The notes under the pieces were generated by a model, which saw only the letters and a program-made list of their open reading frames with translations, was not told the origin of the DNA and searched no databases. DNA of 64,000 nucleotides from positions 1-64,000 of the forward strand of contig JBBIST010000005.1 of NCBI GenBank assembly GCA_037441125.1, in the 5' to 3' direction. Made by a program: the position numbers and the translations under genes. Shown here in pieces: positions 41,604-56,548 of this stretch (positions are counted from its first letter, which is position 1; each line of letters starts with the position of its first letter). This DNA comes from JALHMQ01 sp037441125 (GTDB taxonomy: Bacteria > Pseudomonadota > Gammaproteobacteria > Burkholderiales > Burkholderiaceae_F).

Positions 41604-44600
41604 AGGGCTCTTGCAGCTTGCCGACGACTGCGGCATCCAGCTCGCCTACGACGACATCCGCGGCGTGACGCGGCAGGCATCGATGCCGGCGCTGGCGGCG
41701 CTGCTCGCCGCGCTCGGTGTCGACAGCAGCGACGCGACGACGGCGCTGGCGGCGCGGCGGCGCGCGGCCTGGAGCCGGACCCTGGAGCCGGTGATCGTCG
41801 TGCCCGCGAACCGCGCCGCGTTTACGCTGCGCGTCAACGTGCGCGAGCGCGACGAGCGAACGCCGATTGCCTGGCGCCTGCGGCTGGAAGACGGTGCCTC
41901 GCGCGAGGACGCGTTGACGCCGGCCGACTGGCCGCTGGTCGAGCGAGAAACGGTCGACGGCGAAGCGTACGTCGCGCGCGCGGTGTCGATCGAAGGCGTG
42001 CCGCCGGTCGGCTATCACCGGCTCGAAGTGCTCGACGCGCGCGGCGGCAGCGCCGCGGCCGCCTTGTGGGTCGCTCCCGAGCGCTGCTATCTGCCGCCGG
42101 CGATCGAGTCCGGCCGCCGCATCTGGGGACCGGCGATCCAGCTCTACGCGCTGCGCTCGCAACGCAACTGGGGCATCGGTGACTTCACCGACCTGGCGAA
42201 CCTGGTCGATCTCGCCGCGCGCCACGGCGCCGATGTCGTCGGACTGAACCCGCTGCACGCGCTGTTTGCGCACGACCCGCGCCACTGCAGCCCGTACAGC
42301 CCGTCGAGCCGGCTGTTTTTCAACGCGCTTTATCTCGACGTCGAAGCGGTGCCCGAGTTCGCTTCGTCCGAGGCGGCGCGAGCGCGCGTGGCCGCGGCCG
42401 ACTTCCAGGCGCAACTGGCGCGACTGCGCGCCGCCGAATTGGTCGATTACGAGGGCGTTCGGGCGGCCAAGTTCGAGATCCTCGAATTGCTGGCGCGCGC
42501 AGTGCGCGACGAACGCGCGCAGGCGTTCGAGCGCTTCAAGCGCGGCGGCGGCGAAGACTTGCGCCGCAATGCGCTGTTCGAAGCGTTGCAGGAGCATCTG
42601 TACGCGCGCGATCGCGCGTGCTGGGGTTGGCCGGCGTGGCCGGCCGAGTATCGCGATCCGGATTCGCCCGCGGTCGCCGCCTTCGCCGCCGCCCACGCCG
42701 CGCGCATCGACTTCTACGCCTATCTGCAATGGCTCGCCGGCGAGCAACTGGCCGCGGCGGCGGCGCGCGCCGCCGACATGGCGGTGGGCCTGTACGCGGA
42801 TCTGGCGGTGTCGGTCGATGCCGGCGGTGCCGAGTGCTGGGCGCAGCAGCGGCTGTACGCGAACCGCGTGCGTATCGGCGCGCCTCCCGACGACTTCAAC
42901 CCGGCGGGACAGGACTGGGGTCTGCCGCCGTGGCAGCCCGAGGCTTTGCGCGCCGCCGCGCATGCGCCTTTGGTCGCGGTCCTGCGCGCGAACATGCGGC
43001 ACGCGGGCGCGCTGCGCATCGACCACGTGATGGCGCTGATGCGGCTCTATCTGATCGCGCCGGAGAGCGATGCGGCGCAGGGCGCCTACGTGCACTACGC
43101 GTTCGAAGAGCTGCTCGCGGCGGTGGCGATCGAAAGCCATCGCCACCGCTGCCTGGTGATCGGCGAAGACCTCGGCACCGTGCCCGATGCGATCCGCGCC
43201 GCGCTCGCCGCCGCCGGCGTGCTGTCGTACCGGCTGCTGTACTTCGAGCGCGAGGCCGACGGCGGCTTTCGCGCGCCGGCGGACTTTCCGGCGCTCGCGC
43301 TCGTGGCCGCCTCGACCCACGATCTGCCGACACTGGTGGGCTGGTGGGAGGAGCGCGATCTGGCGCTGCGCGAGTCGTTGTTCGCGGGCGCCGCACCGGC
43401 GGCGGCGCAGCGCACGCAACGCGCGCGCGACCGCTCGGCGCTGCTCGACCTGCTCGTACGCGAACGGCTGTGGCCGGCCGCAGCCGAGCCGCCGCCGCTG
43501 CTGAACGAGCGCCTGAGCGGCGCGATCCACGCGCATGTCGCGCGAACGAACGCGGCGATCGCGGTCGTGCAGCCGGAAGACATCTTCGGCGCGCGCGAGC
43601 AGGTCAATCTGCCCGGCACGACGAACGAGCATCCGAACTGGCGGCGCAAGCTCGAGGTAGCACTCGAACGCTGGGGCGAGGATGCGCGCTTCGTCGACTG
43701 CGCCGCGGCCTTCGCCGCCGCACGGCCGCGCACGATCGCACCGGCCGAGCCGCCGCCGACGGTGGTTCCGCGCGCCACCTATCGGCTGCAACTGAACCGC
43801 GACTTCACGTTCGCGCAGGCCACCGCCGTCGTGCCGTATCTGGCCGAACTGGGGATCTCGCACGCCTACTGCTCGCCGTACCTGCGCGCGCGCGCCGGCA
43901 GCCGTCACGGCTACGACATCGTCGATCACCGGCAGCTCAGTCCCGAGATTGGCACCTCGGCCGACTTCGAAGCCTTCGTCGCCGCGCTGCGCGCGCACGG
44001 CATGGGGCAGATCGCCGACGTCGTGCCCAATCACATGGGCGTGCTGCGCGCCGACAACGCCTGGTGGCTCGATGTGCTGGAAAACGGCCCGGCCTCCGAA
44101 TACGCGCGCTTCTTCGACATCGACTGGACGCCGATCGACCCGGAGCTGCACGGCAAGGTGCTGCTGCCGGTGCTCGGCGACCACTACGGCCGCGTGCTCG
44201 AGCGCGACGAGCTGTGGCTGGTGTTCGACGCCGACGCCGGCGGCTTCGCCGTGCTGTACTTCGAACACCGCTTTCCGCTCGACCCGCGCACCACGGCACC
44301 GCTGCTCGCGCACGCCGCCGCGCATTCGCTCGCCGGCCCTGCCGCGCGCGCCGCACTCGCCGATCTGGCGCAGGCCTTGGCCGCGCTCGCGCCGCGCGAC
44401 GGCGAAGACGCGGCCGCGGCGGCGCGGCGCAGCGATGCGCCACGCCTGCGGCGCCGGCTCGCGCAACTGGTGGTCAGACATCGCTGGCTGCGGCAAGCGC
44501 TTGAGGCGGCGTGCCGCGCGCACGGCCGCGGCGCAGCGCTGCACGCGCTGCTCGAAGCGCAGGCTTACCGGCTGGCGTCGTGGCGCGTCGCCGGCGACGA

Positions 44601-46614
44601 GATCAACTACCGGCGTTTCTTCGACATCAACGACCTGGCGGCGCTGCGCATGGAAGACGAAGCCGTCTTCGAGGCCACGCACGCGAGACTGCTGCAATGG
44701 ACGGCGACGCAGGCGATCGACGGGCTGCGAATCGACCATCCCGACGGCCTGCTCGACCCGCAGCAGTACTTCGATCGCCTGCAGCGCGGCCATCTGCGCG
44801 CAGCCGGTGTCGCGCCCGAGCGCATCGACGCGCAGCTCGGCGCCGAGCCCAAGCCGCTGTACGTGGTGGTCGAGAAGATCCTCGCTGCGCACGAGGACCT
44901 GCGGCGCGACTGGGCCGTTTACGGCACGACCGGCTATCGCTTCGCCACCGTGGTCAACGGGCTGCTGATCGCCGGCGCCAACCGCCAGCGCGTCGATCGC
45001 GCCTGGCGCGCGTTCGTCGGCGGCGAGGCCGGCGAGTGGGATGACATCGCCTACGCCGGCCGGCGCGAGGTGATGGCCGGCGCGCTGGCCGGCGAGCTGA
45101 CCGTGCTGACGAACCGGCTGCTGCGGCTCGCGCGCTCCGATCCGCGCACGCGCGACTTGACGCAATCGGCGCTGCGCGAGGCGCTGGCCGCGGTGGCCGC
45201 CTCGTTTCCCGTCTACCGCACGTACATCGGCGACGAACCGGCCGCCGGCGATCGCCGCTACATCGACTGGGCCGTCGGGCGCGCGCGCGCGCGCAGCCGC
45301 GCCGCCGACCCGGCGATCTTCGACTTCGTGCACGCGGCGCTGCTCGGCCGCGCCGCCAACGGTCGCGCCGCCGAAGCGCTCGCGTTCGCGCGCCGCTTCC
45401 AGCAGTTCACCGCGCCGGTGGCGGCGAAGGGACTCGAGGACACGGCGCTGTATCGCTTCAACCGGCTGCTGGCGCTCAACGACGTAGGCGCCGATCCGCA
45501 GGACTTCGGCATCCGTGTGGCCGCCTGGCACGCCGCCAGTCGCGACCGCCGCAGCCGCTGGGCGCAGACGATGCTGGCGACCAGCACGCACGACTCGAAG
45601 CGCTCGGAGGACGTGCGCAACCGGCTCGCCGTGATCTCGGAGCTGCCGGCGGCGTGGCGGCTCGCGGTGCGGCGCGCGAGCCGACTGAACCGCCGGCACC
45701 GGCGCACGATCGACGGCGAGCGCGCGCCTTCGCGCAACGACGAGTACGCGCTGTACCAGCTCCTGGCCGGGACGCTGCCGTCGGCCGAACTGGACGAAGA
45801 ATCGCTCGCGGCCTGGCGCGAGCGCGTGTCGGCGGCGTGGTTGAAGAGCGCGCGCGAAGCGAAGCTGCGCACGAGCTGGATCAACCCGAATCCCGAGTAC
45901 GAAGACGCGCTCAAGGGTTTCGTCGCCGGCGCGCTGGCGCGCGCGCATGGCGACCTGTTTCTCGACGATCTGCGCGCGACGGTCGCACCGCTCGCCTGGT
46001 TCGGACAGTTGAACAGCGTGACCATGGCGCTTTTGAAGTTCGCTTCGCCCGGCGTGCCCGACATCTACCAGGGCAACGAGACGATCACGCTGCGGCTGGT
46101 CGATCCCGACAACCGCGTTGCGGTGGACTTCGCTGCCTTGCGCGCCGCACTGGCGGACCTGCAGGCGTTGGCGGCGCGCCTGAACGACGGCGCGCAGCCT
46201 TTGCATGAGCTGTTCGCCAACGGCTTGGCCAAGCTCTGGGTCACCTGGCGTTGCCTGAGCTTGCGGCGCGAGCGACCGGCGCTGTTCGAACAGGGCGAGT
46301 ACCTGCCGCTGGAAGCGACCGGCGCCAAGGCGGAGCACGTCGTCGCCTTCGCGCGCCGGCTCGGCGACGAGGTCGCGATCGTGATCGCGGGCCGCCTGTT
46401 CGCGGGACTCGGCGCTGCCATCGGCGAACTGCCGCTCGGCGCAGAGGTTTGGGGCGACACCGCGGTCGATCTGTCGCCACTCGGCGCGCCGCGCACGATC
46501 AGCGATCGGCTGAGCGCAGCGACGCGCGAAGTCGGCGCCACGATGCCGCTCGCCGCTGCGTGGAACGGCTTCCCCGGCGCGTTATGGGTGACGCCGCGGG
46601 CGGAACTTCGCTAG
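41596..46614 (+). CDS. 4-alpha-glucanotransferase / maltooligosyltrehalose synthase fusion (MalQ-TreY)
   Basis: A 1672-residue two-enzyme protein. Residues 1 to about 715 are MalQ (GH77): GPAIQLYALRSQRNWGIGDF, INxPLHAL-like NPLHALFAHDP, ALRIDHVMALMRLYLI with the catalytic Asp, VIGEDLGTVP with the Glu, and ASTHDLPTLVGWW. Residues about 720-1672 are TreY (GH13), which turns the reducing-end maltose unit of an alpha-glucan into trehalose: RATYRLQLNRDFTF, AYCSPYLRARAGSRHGYD, DVVPNHMG, GLRIDHPDGLLDP, TSTHDSKRSEDVRNRL and PGVPDIYQGNE. A short Pro-rich link joins them (APAEPPPTVV, 43740-43770). The fusion would channel maltodextrin from disproportionation to trehalose formation. It overlaps treZ by 8 bases. 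Confidence 0.93.
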   Translation: MSEGLLQLADDCGIQLAYDDIRGVTRQASMPALAALLAALGVDSSDATTALAARRRAAWSRTLEPVIVVPANRAAFTLRVNVRERDERTPIAWRLRLEDGASREDALTPADWPLVERETVDGEAYVARAVSIEGVPPVGYHRLEVLDARGGSAAAALWVAPERCYLPPAIESGRRIWGPAIQLYALRSQRNWGIGDFTDLANLVDLAARHGADVVGLNPLHALFAHDPRHCSPYSPSSRLFFNALYLDVEAVPEFASSEAARARVAAADFQAQLARLRAAELVDYEGVRAAKFEILELLARAVRDERAQAFERFKRGGGEDLRRNALFEALQEHLYARDRACWGWPAWPAEYRDPDSPAVAAFAAAHAARIDFYAYLQWLAGEQLAAAAARAADMAVGLYADLAVSVDAGGAECWAQQRLYANRVRIGAPPDDFNPAGQDWGLPPWQPEALRAAAHAPLVAVLRANMRHAGALRIDHVMALMRLYLIAPESDAAQGAYVHYAFEELLAAVAIESHRHRCLVIGEDLGTVPDAIRAALAAAGVLSYRLLYFEREADGGFRAPADFPALALVAASTHDLPTLVGWWEERDLALRESLFAGAAPAAAQRTQRARDRSALLDLLVRERLWPAAAEPPPLLNERLSGAIHAHVARTNAAIAVVQPEDIFGAREQVNLPGTTNEHPNWRRKLEVALERWGEDARFVDCAAAFAAARPRTIAPAEPPPTVVPRATYRLQLNRDFTFAQATAVVPYLAELGISHAYCSPYLRARAGSRHGYDIVDHRQLSPEIGTSADFEAFVAALRAHGMGQIADVVPNHMGVLRADNAWWLDVLENGPASEYARFFDIDWTPIDPELHGKVLLPVLGDHYGRVLERDELWLVFDADAGGFAVLYFEHRFPLDPRTTAPLLAHAAAHSLAGPAARAALADLAQALAALAPRDGEDAAAAARRSDAPRLRRRLAQLVVRHRWLRQALEAACRAHGRGAALHALLEAQAYRLASWRVAGDEINYRRFFDINDLAALRMEDEAVFEATHARLLQWTATQAIDGLRIDHPDGLLDPQQYFDRLQRGHLRAAGVAPERIDAQLGAEPKPLYVVVEKILAAHEDLRRDWAVYGTTGYRFATVVNGLLIAGANRQRVDRAWRAFVGGEAGEWDDIAYAGRREVMAGALAGELTVLTNRLLRLARSDPRTRDLTQSALREALAAVAASFPVYRTYIGDEPAAGDRRYIDWAVGRARARSRAADPAIFDFVHAALLGRAANGRAAEALAFARRFQQFTAPVAAKGLEDTALYRFNRLLALNDVGADPQDFGIRVAAWHAASRDRRSRWAQTMLATSTHDSKRSEDVRNRLAVISELPAAWRLAVRRASRLNRRHRRTIDGERAPSRNDEYALYQLLAGTLPSAELDEESLAAWRERVSAAWLKSAREAKLRTSWINPNPEYEDALKGFVAGALARAHGDLFLDDLRATVAPLAWFGQLNSVTMALLKFASPGVPDIYQGNETITLRLVDPDNRVAVDFAALRAALADLQALAARLNDGAQPLHELFANGLAKLWVTWRCLSLRRERPALFEQGEYLPLEATGAKAEHVVAFARRLGDEVAIVIAGRLFAGLGAAIGELPLGAEVWGDTAVDLSPLGAPRTISDRLSAATREVGATMPLAAAWNGFPGALWVTPRAELR

Positions 46615-46743
46615 GCTTGCCGGCACCCAAGAGGATGAAGCCGAGCCGGTTGTGTACTTTTCAACGGCGCGCTCGAGTCGACCAAGGTGCGGTCGTCGCC
46701 GCTGTCGCCGCAACGGCCGCTGCGCCGCGCTTGTGAGGCAGGC

Positions 46744-48667
<1,924 letters not shown>

Positions 48668-48675
<8 letters not shown>

Positions 48676-50704
48676 CGCGGTCGCCGAGGCGGTCCGGCCG
48701 ATCGACCAGCGCGACGGCCGCATCCGCGCGGTGGTCGAAAACGTGACGCCGCAGATCGACGACGGCCGCTTCGCGGTCAAGCGCACGGTCGGCGACGCCT
48801 TCGTCGTCGAAGCCGACTGTTTCGCCGACGGCCACGACGCGATCGCCTGCGCGCTGCTGTGGCGGCGCGAAAGCGCAACGCAATGGCAGGCGGAGCCGAT
48901 GACGCACGTCGGCAACGATCGCTGGCGCGGCAGCTTCCACCTCGATTCGATCGGCCGCTATCGCTACACGGTGTGCGCGTGGGTCGATCACTTCCTATCG
49001 TGGCAGCACGATCTGGCACGCCGCACCGACCTCGAAGACACACGCATGGCGCTGCGCCTCGGCGCTCAGCTCGTCGCCGGCGCCGCCGGCCGAACGAACG
49101 ATGCGGCCGAGCGCGACCGGCTGCAGCGCTGGGCCGACGAGCTTTCGCGCACGGCGGCGGCTGCGAACGAGGTCGAAACGCTCAAGCGCCTCGCGCTCGA
49201 CCCGGCTCTGTCGGCGATGGCCGCGCGCCATCCGGACCTGCAATTCGCGTACTGGTATGCGCGCGAACTGCCGCTGGCGGTCGATCGCGAGCGCGCGCGC
49301 TTTTCCGCCTGGTACGAGATGTTTCCTCGTTCGGCCTCGGTCGAGCCCGGCCGCCATGGCACCTTTGCCGACTGCGAAAAGCTGCTGCCTTACGTGGCGG
49401 GCATGGGCTTCGACGTGCTGTATCTGCCGCCGATCCATCCGATCGGCCAGCTTGCGCGCAAGGGCAAGAACAATGCGCTCGTGGCCGGACCGGACGATGT
49501 CGGCAGCCCGTGGGCGATCGGTGCTGCCGAGGGCGGGCACAGGGCCGTGCATCCGCAGCTCGGCACGCTCGAGGACTTTCGCCGGCTCGTCGTGCGTGCG
49601 CAAGAACACGGGCTGGAAATCGCGCTCGACATCGCCTTTCAATGCGCGCCCGACCATCCGTACGTGCGCGAGCGTCCCGAGTGGTTCCGGCGCCGCCCCG
49701 ACGGCAGCGTGCAATACGCGGAGAACCCGCCGAAGAAGTACCAGGATATCTACCCGTTCGACTTCGAGAGCGCGCGCTGGCGCGAGCTGTGGCTGGAACT
49801 CGCGCAGGTGTTCGAGTTCTGGAGCGAGCAGGGCGTGAAGATCTTCCGCGTCGACAACCCGCACACCAAGGCGTTCGCGTTCTGGCAATGGGCGATCGAC
49901 CGGCTGCAGGCGAAGCACCCGGACTTGATCTTCCTGTCCGAGGCGTTCACGCGGCCGAGGGTCATGCACCGGCTGGCCAAGCTCGGCTTCACGCAGAGCT
50001 ACACCTACTTCGCCTGGCGCAACACCAAGCGCGAGCTGACCGAGTATTTCACCGAACTCGCGCGCGGTCCGGGGCGCGACTACTTCCGTCCGAACGTCTG
50101 GCCGAACACGCCCGACATCCTGACCGAGGCGCTGCAGTTCGGCACGCGCGCCACCTTCATGGCGCGCGTGGCGCTCGCCGCGACGCTGTCGGCCAGTTAC
50201 GGCATCTACGGCCCGGCCTACGAGCTGATGGAACAGGCGCCGCGCGAGCCGGGCTCGGAGGAATACCTCGACTCGGAGAAGTACCAGCTTCGGCACTGGG
50301 ACCGCGAACAGCCGGATTCGCTGGCGCCGTTCATCGGTGTGCTCAATCGCATCCGGCGCGCCAACCCGGCGCTGCAACGCGACGACTCGCTGCGCTTCCT
50401 GCCGATCGACAACGAGCAGATGATCGCCTATGCGAAGTCGACGCCGGATCTGTCGAACGTGATCGTGTGCGCGGTCAGTCTCGATCCGCATCACCGGCAG
50501 TCGGGCTGGCTCGCGCTCGATCTCGCCGCCTTCGGTCTGGCCGACGGCCAGCCCTACCAGATGCACGACCTCGTGAGCGGCGCGCGCTATCTTTGGCACG
50601 GCGCGCGCAACTTCGTCAGCCTCGATCCGCAGCGCTGCCCGGCGCACGTGTTCAGGCTGCAGCGGCGCGTGCACCGCGAGCAAGACTTCGACTACTTCAT
50701 GTAA
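48668..50704 (+). CDS. glgE: Alpha-1,4-glucan:maltose-1-phosphate maltosyltransferase
   Basis: A 678-residue GH13_3 enzyme that extends alpha-1,4-glucan by maltosyl units from alpha-maltose 1-phosphate. Family-specific sequence includes WYEMFPRSASVEPGRHGTFA, YLPPIHPIGQLARKGKNN, ENPPKKYQDIYPFDFES, the nucleophile Asp396 in IFRVDNPHTK, and Glu425 in FLSEAFTRP. The N-terminal beta domain (residues 1-120) is as in actinobacterial GlgE. The start is the GTG at 48668, overlapping glgB by 8 bases. Its stop TAA directly abuts the treS-maltokinase ATG, whose product supplies its substrate. Confidence 0.96.
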
Positions 50705-53992
<3,288 letters not shown>

Positions 53993-54061
53993 GGTCGGCG
54001 GCATGACGGCGCGAGCACCGATCGCCGATTGCGCTGCACGGATTGCGCCCGGGAGGCGGCA

Positions 54062-54760
54062 ATGGACTATTACGTCGACTTGATACTCGAGCCCATCCGG
54101 GCCTTGCTGGCTCAGGTTGGCGCCCATCTGCCGGGTGTGGCGGCGTCAATCGTGGTGCTGATCGTCGGCTGGCTGATCGCCAAAGCGCTGCGCTTCGCCG
54201 CGGTGCGCGGGCTGCGTGCAATCAACTTCAACGTGCTCACCGAGCGCGCCGGCATCGACGGCTTCCTGCAGCAGGGCGGCATCGAGCGCGACACGACCGC
54301 CTTCCTCGGCGCGCTCGCCTACTGGCTGGTGATCCTCAGCGCGCTGGTGATCGCCGCCAACGTGCTCGGGCTCGCCTTCGTCAGCGATCTGCTGGTGCGG
54401 GTGCTCCTGTTCGTGCCGCAGTTGCTTGTTGCCCTGCTGGTGATCGTGTTCGGCGCCTATTTCGCGCGCTTCGTTTCCGGTGCGGTGCAGAGCTATTGCC
54501 GCAGCGCCGAGATGCAGGACGCCGATCTGCTCGGCCGCATCGCGCAGTACGCGATCCTGGTGCTCGTGATTCTGATCGCGCTCGAGCAGCTCGGCATCGC
54601 CGGCGAGATCGTTCGCTACACCTTCCTGATCCTGTTCGCCGGGATCGTGCTGGCCTTGGCGATCGCCTTCGGCCTCGGCGGCCGCAGATGGGCGGCCGAG
54701 CTGCTGCAGCGCTGGTGGCCGACGCACGGGCGCAGCGACGACGACCCGCCGCCGCGCTAA
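54062..54760 (+). CDS. Small-conductance channel-like protein with TM-helix repeats
   Basis: A 232-residue membrane protein with five predicted helices, matching the conserved TM-helix family that relates to MscS channels (IVVLIVGWLIAKALRF, INFNVLTERAGIDGFLQQGG, ALAYWLVILSALVIAANVLG, LIALEQLGIAGEIV). The soluble MscS beta domain is missing and the chain ends in a short Arg/Asp-rich tail. The ATG at 54062 follows GGGAGG; an upstream in-frame ATG at 54029 adds 11 unlikely residues. It is 69 bases after treS-maltokinase on the same strand and may belong to that operon. A role in osmotic response is inference from family and context. Confidence 0.85.
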   Translation: MDYYVDLILEPIRALLAQVGAHLPGVAASIVVLIVGWLIAKALRFAAVRGLRAINFNVLTERAGIDGFLQQGGIERDTTAFLGALAYWLVILSALVIAANVLGLAFVSDLLVRVLLFVPQLLVALLVIVFGAYFARFVSGAVQSYCRSAEMQDADLLGRIAQYAILVLVILIALEQLGIAGEIVRYTFLILFAGIVLALAIAFGLGGRRWAAELLQRWWPTHGRSDDDPPPR

Positions 54761-54813
54761 CGGACATGGCGTCTGCCTTCCACCCCGAAGCATGAAAGCC
54801 GCCATGTCCGTTT
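54761..54813 (+). terminator. Terminator-like hairpin between convergent genes
   Basis: CGGACATGGCG (54761-54771) and CGCCATGTCCG (54800-54810) form a perfect 11-bp stem with a 28-base loop, followed by TTT. It begins at the base after the stop of the TM-helix gene. The large loop is atypical of intrinsic terminators, but position supports ending transcription of the plus-strand operon. Confidence 0.5.
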
Positions 54814-54826
54814 CCCTCACCCCCGG

Positions 54827-54854
54827 CCCCTCTCCCACTGATGCGGGAGAGGGG
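54827..54854. repeat. CCCCTCTCCC hairpin, dispersed-repeat type
   Basis: CCCCTCTCCC (54827-54836) and GGGAGAGGGG (54845-54854) form a perfect 10-bp stem with the loop ACTGATGC. The flanking CCCTCACCCCCGG matches a hairpin type scattered between genes in many proteobacteria. It lies just past the end of the minus-strand mscS gene and may act as its terminator. Confidence 0.6.
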
Positions 54855-54884
54855 AGGTTCGAGAGTCGCTGCGCGACTTTCACG

Positions 54885-55760
54885 TTAACGCGAGTCGCTC
54901 GCTGCGGCTGCGGTCGGCTGGCCGAAGTAGATCGTCCGGTGCGGAAACGGAATCTCGATGCCGGCGGCGTCGAACGCTTCTTTCGTTCGCCGCAGGAACT
55001 CGCGCCGCACGTTCCACTGCTCGAGCGGCAGCACCTTGATGCGGCAGCGGATCACGACCGCCGAGTCGGCCAGGCTGTCGACCCCGGCGATCTGCAGATC
55101 CTCGAGGATGCGCGGCGCGAATTCGGGGTCGGCGCGCAGCTCGGCGGCGACGCGGCGCAGCGCCTCGAACGCCGTGCCGATGTTGGAGCGGTAGGAAATG
55201 CCGATGTCGATGACCGCGAACGCGAACTCGGTCGACATGTTGGTCACCGTCGTGATCAGACCGTTGGCGACGTAGTGCACGGAGCCGTCGTAGCCGCGCA
55301 GCTTCACGCGGCGCAGGGACACTTCCTCGACCAGGCCGCTCTTGCCGGCGATCTCGACCACGTCGCCGACGCGAATCTGGTTCTCGACCAGCAGGAAAAA
55401 GCCCGCGAAGTAGTCCTTGATCAGGCTTTGCGCGCCGAAGCCGACCGCGAGTCCGACGACGCCGGCGGCGCCCAGGATCGGCGCGATCGACACGCCCAGC
55501 TCGTTGAGCACCAGCATCGCGCTGATCAGCCCGATCACGATCGACGCGGTATAGCGCAGCGCGCGGCCGACGGTTTCGATCCGCTTCGAGCTCTCGCCGT
55601 TGGCGGCGCGTGCGGCGGCCACACCGAGCAGGCGGCCGAGCAGGCGCGCGATCAGCGCGTGCACGACCCACGCGCCGGCGAGGATCGCCAACACTCGCAG
55701 TCCGCCCCTGAACTGCGGCCACCACGGCAGCAGCCAATCTAGACTCGCCCAGTCGATCAT
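54885..55760 (-). CDS. Mechanosensitive channel of the MscS family
   Basis: A 291-residue inner-membrane channel that should open on membrane tension to release solutes during osmotic down-shock. Three helices fill residues 15-125. The pore helix shows the Gly/Ala pattern GAAGVVGLAVGFGAQSLIKD, followed by the MscS beta-domain sequence NQIRVGDVVEIAGKSGLVEE and a cytoplasmic alpha/beta end (IPFPHRTIYFG). Length is close to E. coli MscS (286). Its ATG overlaps the otsB stop (ATGA at 55757-55760), so it is the third gene of the otsA-otsB operon. This coupling joins osmolyte synthesis to osmolyte release. Confidence 0.95.
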   Translation of the reverse strand: MIDWASLDWLLPWWPQFRGGLRVLAILAGAWVVHALIARLLGRLLGVAAARAANGESSKRIETVGRALRYTASIVIGLISAMLVLNELGVSIAPILGAAGVVGLAVGFGAQSLIKDYFAGFFLLVENQIRVGDVVEIAGKSGLVEEVSLRRVKLRGYDGSVHYVANGLITTVTNMSTEFAFAVIDIGISYRSNIGTAFEALRRVAAELRADPEFAPRILEDLQIAGVDSLADSAVVIRCRIKVLPLEQWNVRREFLRRTKEAFDAAGIEIPFPHRTIYFGQPTAAAASDSR

Positions 55761-56548
55761 CGCCGTTCTCCTTGGTCGTCATCGCGCGCGACGGGCGCGC
55801 GCCGAAGCTGCAGCAACTGGTCGAGCAGGATCACGATCTCCGATTGTTGGTGAATGAAGTAGCGGGCGCGACTCGATCGGTTCAGCTCGACCCGCGCCGT
55901 GATCCAGTGCGCCGGTGCCTGCTCGAAGACCAGTTCGTCGGTCTCGTCGTCGCCGACGAACAGCACGCGCCGCGCGCGCTCGTGCTCCGCGAGCGCGACC
56001 AGCGCCTCGAACTTCGTGCGCGCCCCCGGCGGCAAAAGGTTCAGCACGAGCTTGCCGCCGATCACGCGCGGCGCGGGCTCGAGCGCCTGCACGACCCGCG
56101 CCAGCTCGCACGCCGCCTGCTCGCGGTCGCGCGCGAGCCGGTAGTGCACCGACAGGGTCAGGCCTTTGTCCTCGACGACGATCCCCGACGAGGCCGCGCC
56201 GGCGAGCGCCGCCTCGAGCTGCGCGATCCAGCGGCGGCATACCGCCTGCATCGTTGCCGGATCGGCTGCTTCTGGCAGGCCCTCGTTGCCGTGGTTGCCG
56301 ATGCAGTGCCGGACCTCGAGCGGGATGCGGCCACGCAAGTCGTCGAGGGCGCGGCCCGAGATGACCGCCAGCGGCGCGCACTGCGCCAGCTGCGCCAGCC
56401 GCTGGCGCACGCCGATCGCCGCACGCGCGTCGGCCGGCCGCGCGACGATCGGCGCCAGCGTGCCGTCGAAGTCGAAGGCGAACAGCGCGTGCACGCCGGC
56501 GAGCGCGCGCAGCGTCTCCTGCCCCTCGGGCCCCAGCAGGTGCTTCAT
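55757..56548 (-). CDS. otsB: Trehalose-6-phosphate phosphatase
   Basis: A 263-residue HAD-superfamily enzyme that dephosphorylates trehalose 6-phosphate to trehalose. HAD motif I is FAFDFDGTLAPI (nucleophile and acid Asp), motif II is AVISGR, and motif IV is VLFVGDDETDELVF. The cap domain has the family HCIGNHGNEG and SVHYR elements. The start is ATG 56548, overlapping the otsA stop by 4 bases; the frame stays open upstream inside otsA but is not OtsB-like. Gene order otsA-otsB-mscS with two ATGA overlaps shows tight co-translation. Confidence 0.95.
   Translation of the reverse strand: MKHLLGPEGQETLRALAGVHALFAFDFDGTLAPIVARPADARAAIGVRQRLAQLAQCAPLAVISGRALDDLRGRIPLEVRHCIGNHGNEGLPEAADPATMQAVCRRWIAQLEAALAGAASSGIVVEDKGLTLSVHYRLARDREQAACELARVVQALEPAPRVIGGKLVLNLLPPGARTKFEALVALAEHERARRVLFVGDDETDELVFEQAPAHWITARVELNRSSRARYFIHQQSEIVILLDQLLQLRRAPVARDDDQGERR

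Noticed and set aside
41548..46338. Open frame of 1596 codons antisense to malQ-treY
   Set aside because: Long antisense frames are common in high-GC coding DNA. It is His/Arg/Gln-rich low-complexity sequence, while the plus-strand frame has two full enzyme families. The same applies to the frames at 12871-15558, 48995-53410, 28444-32142 and 18858-21686 on the minus strand.
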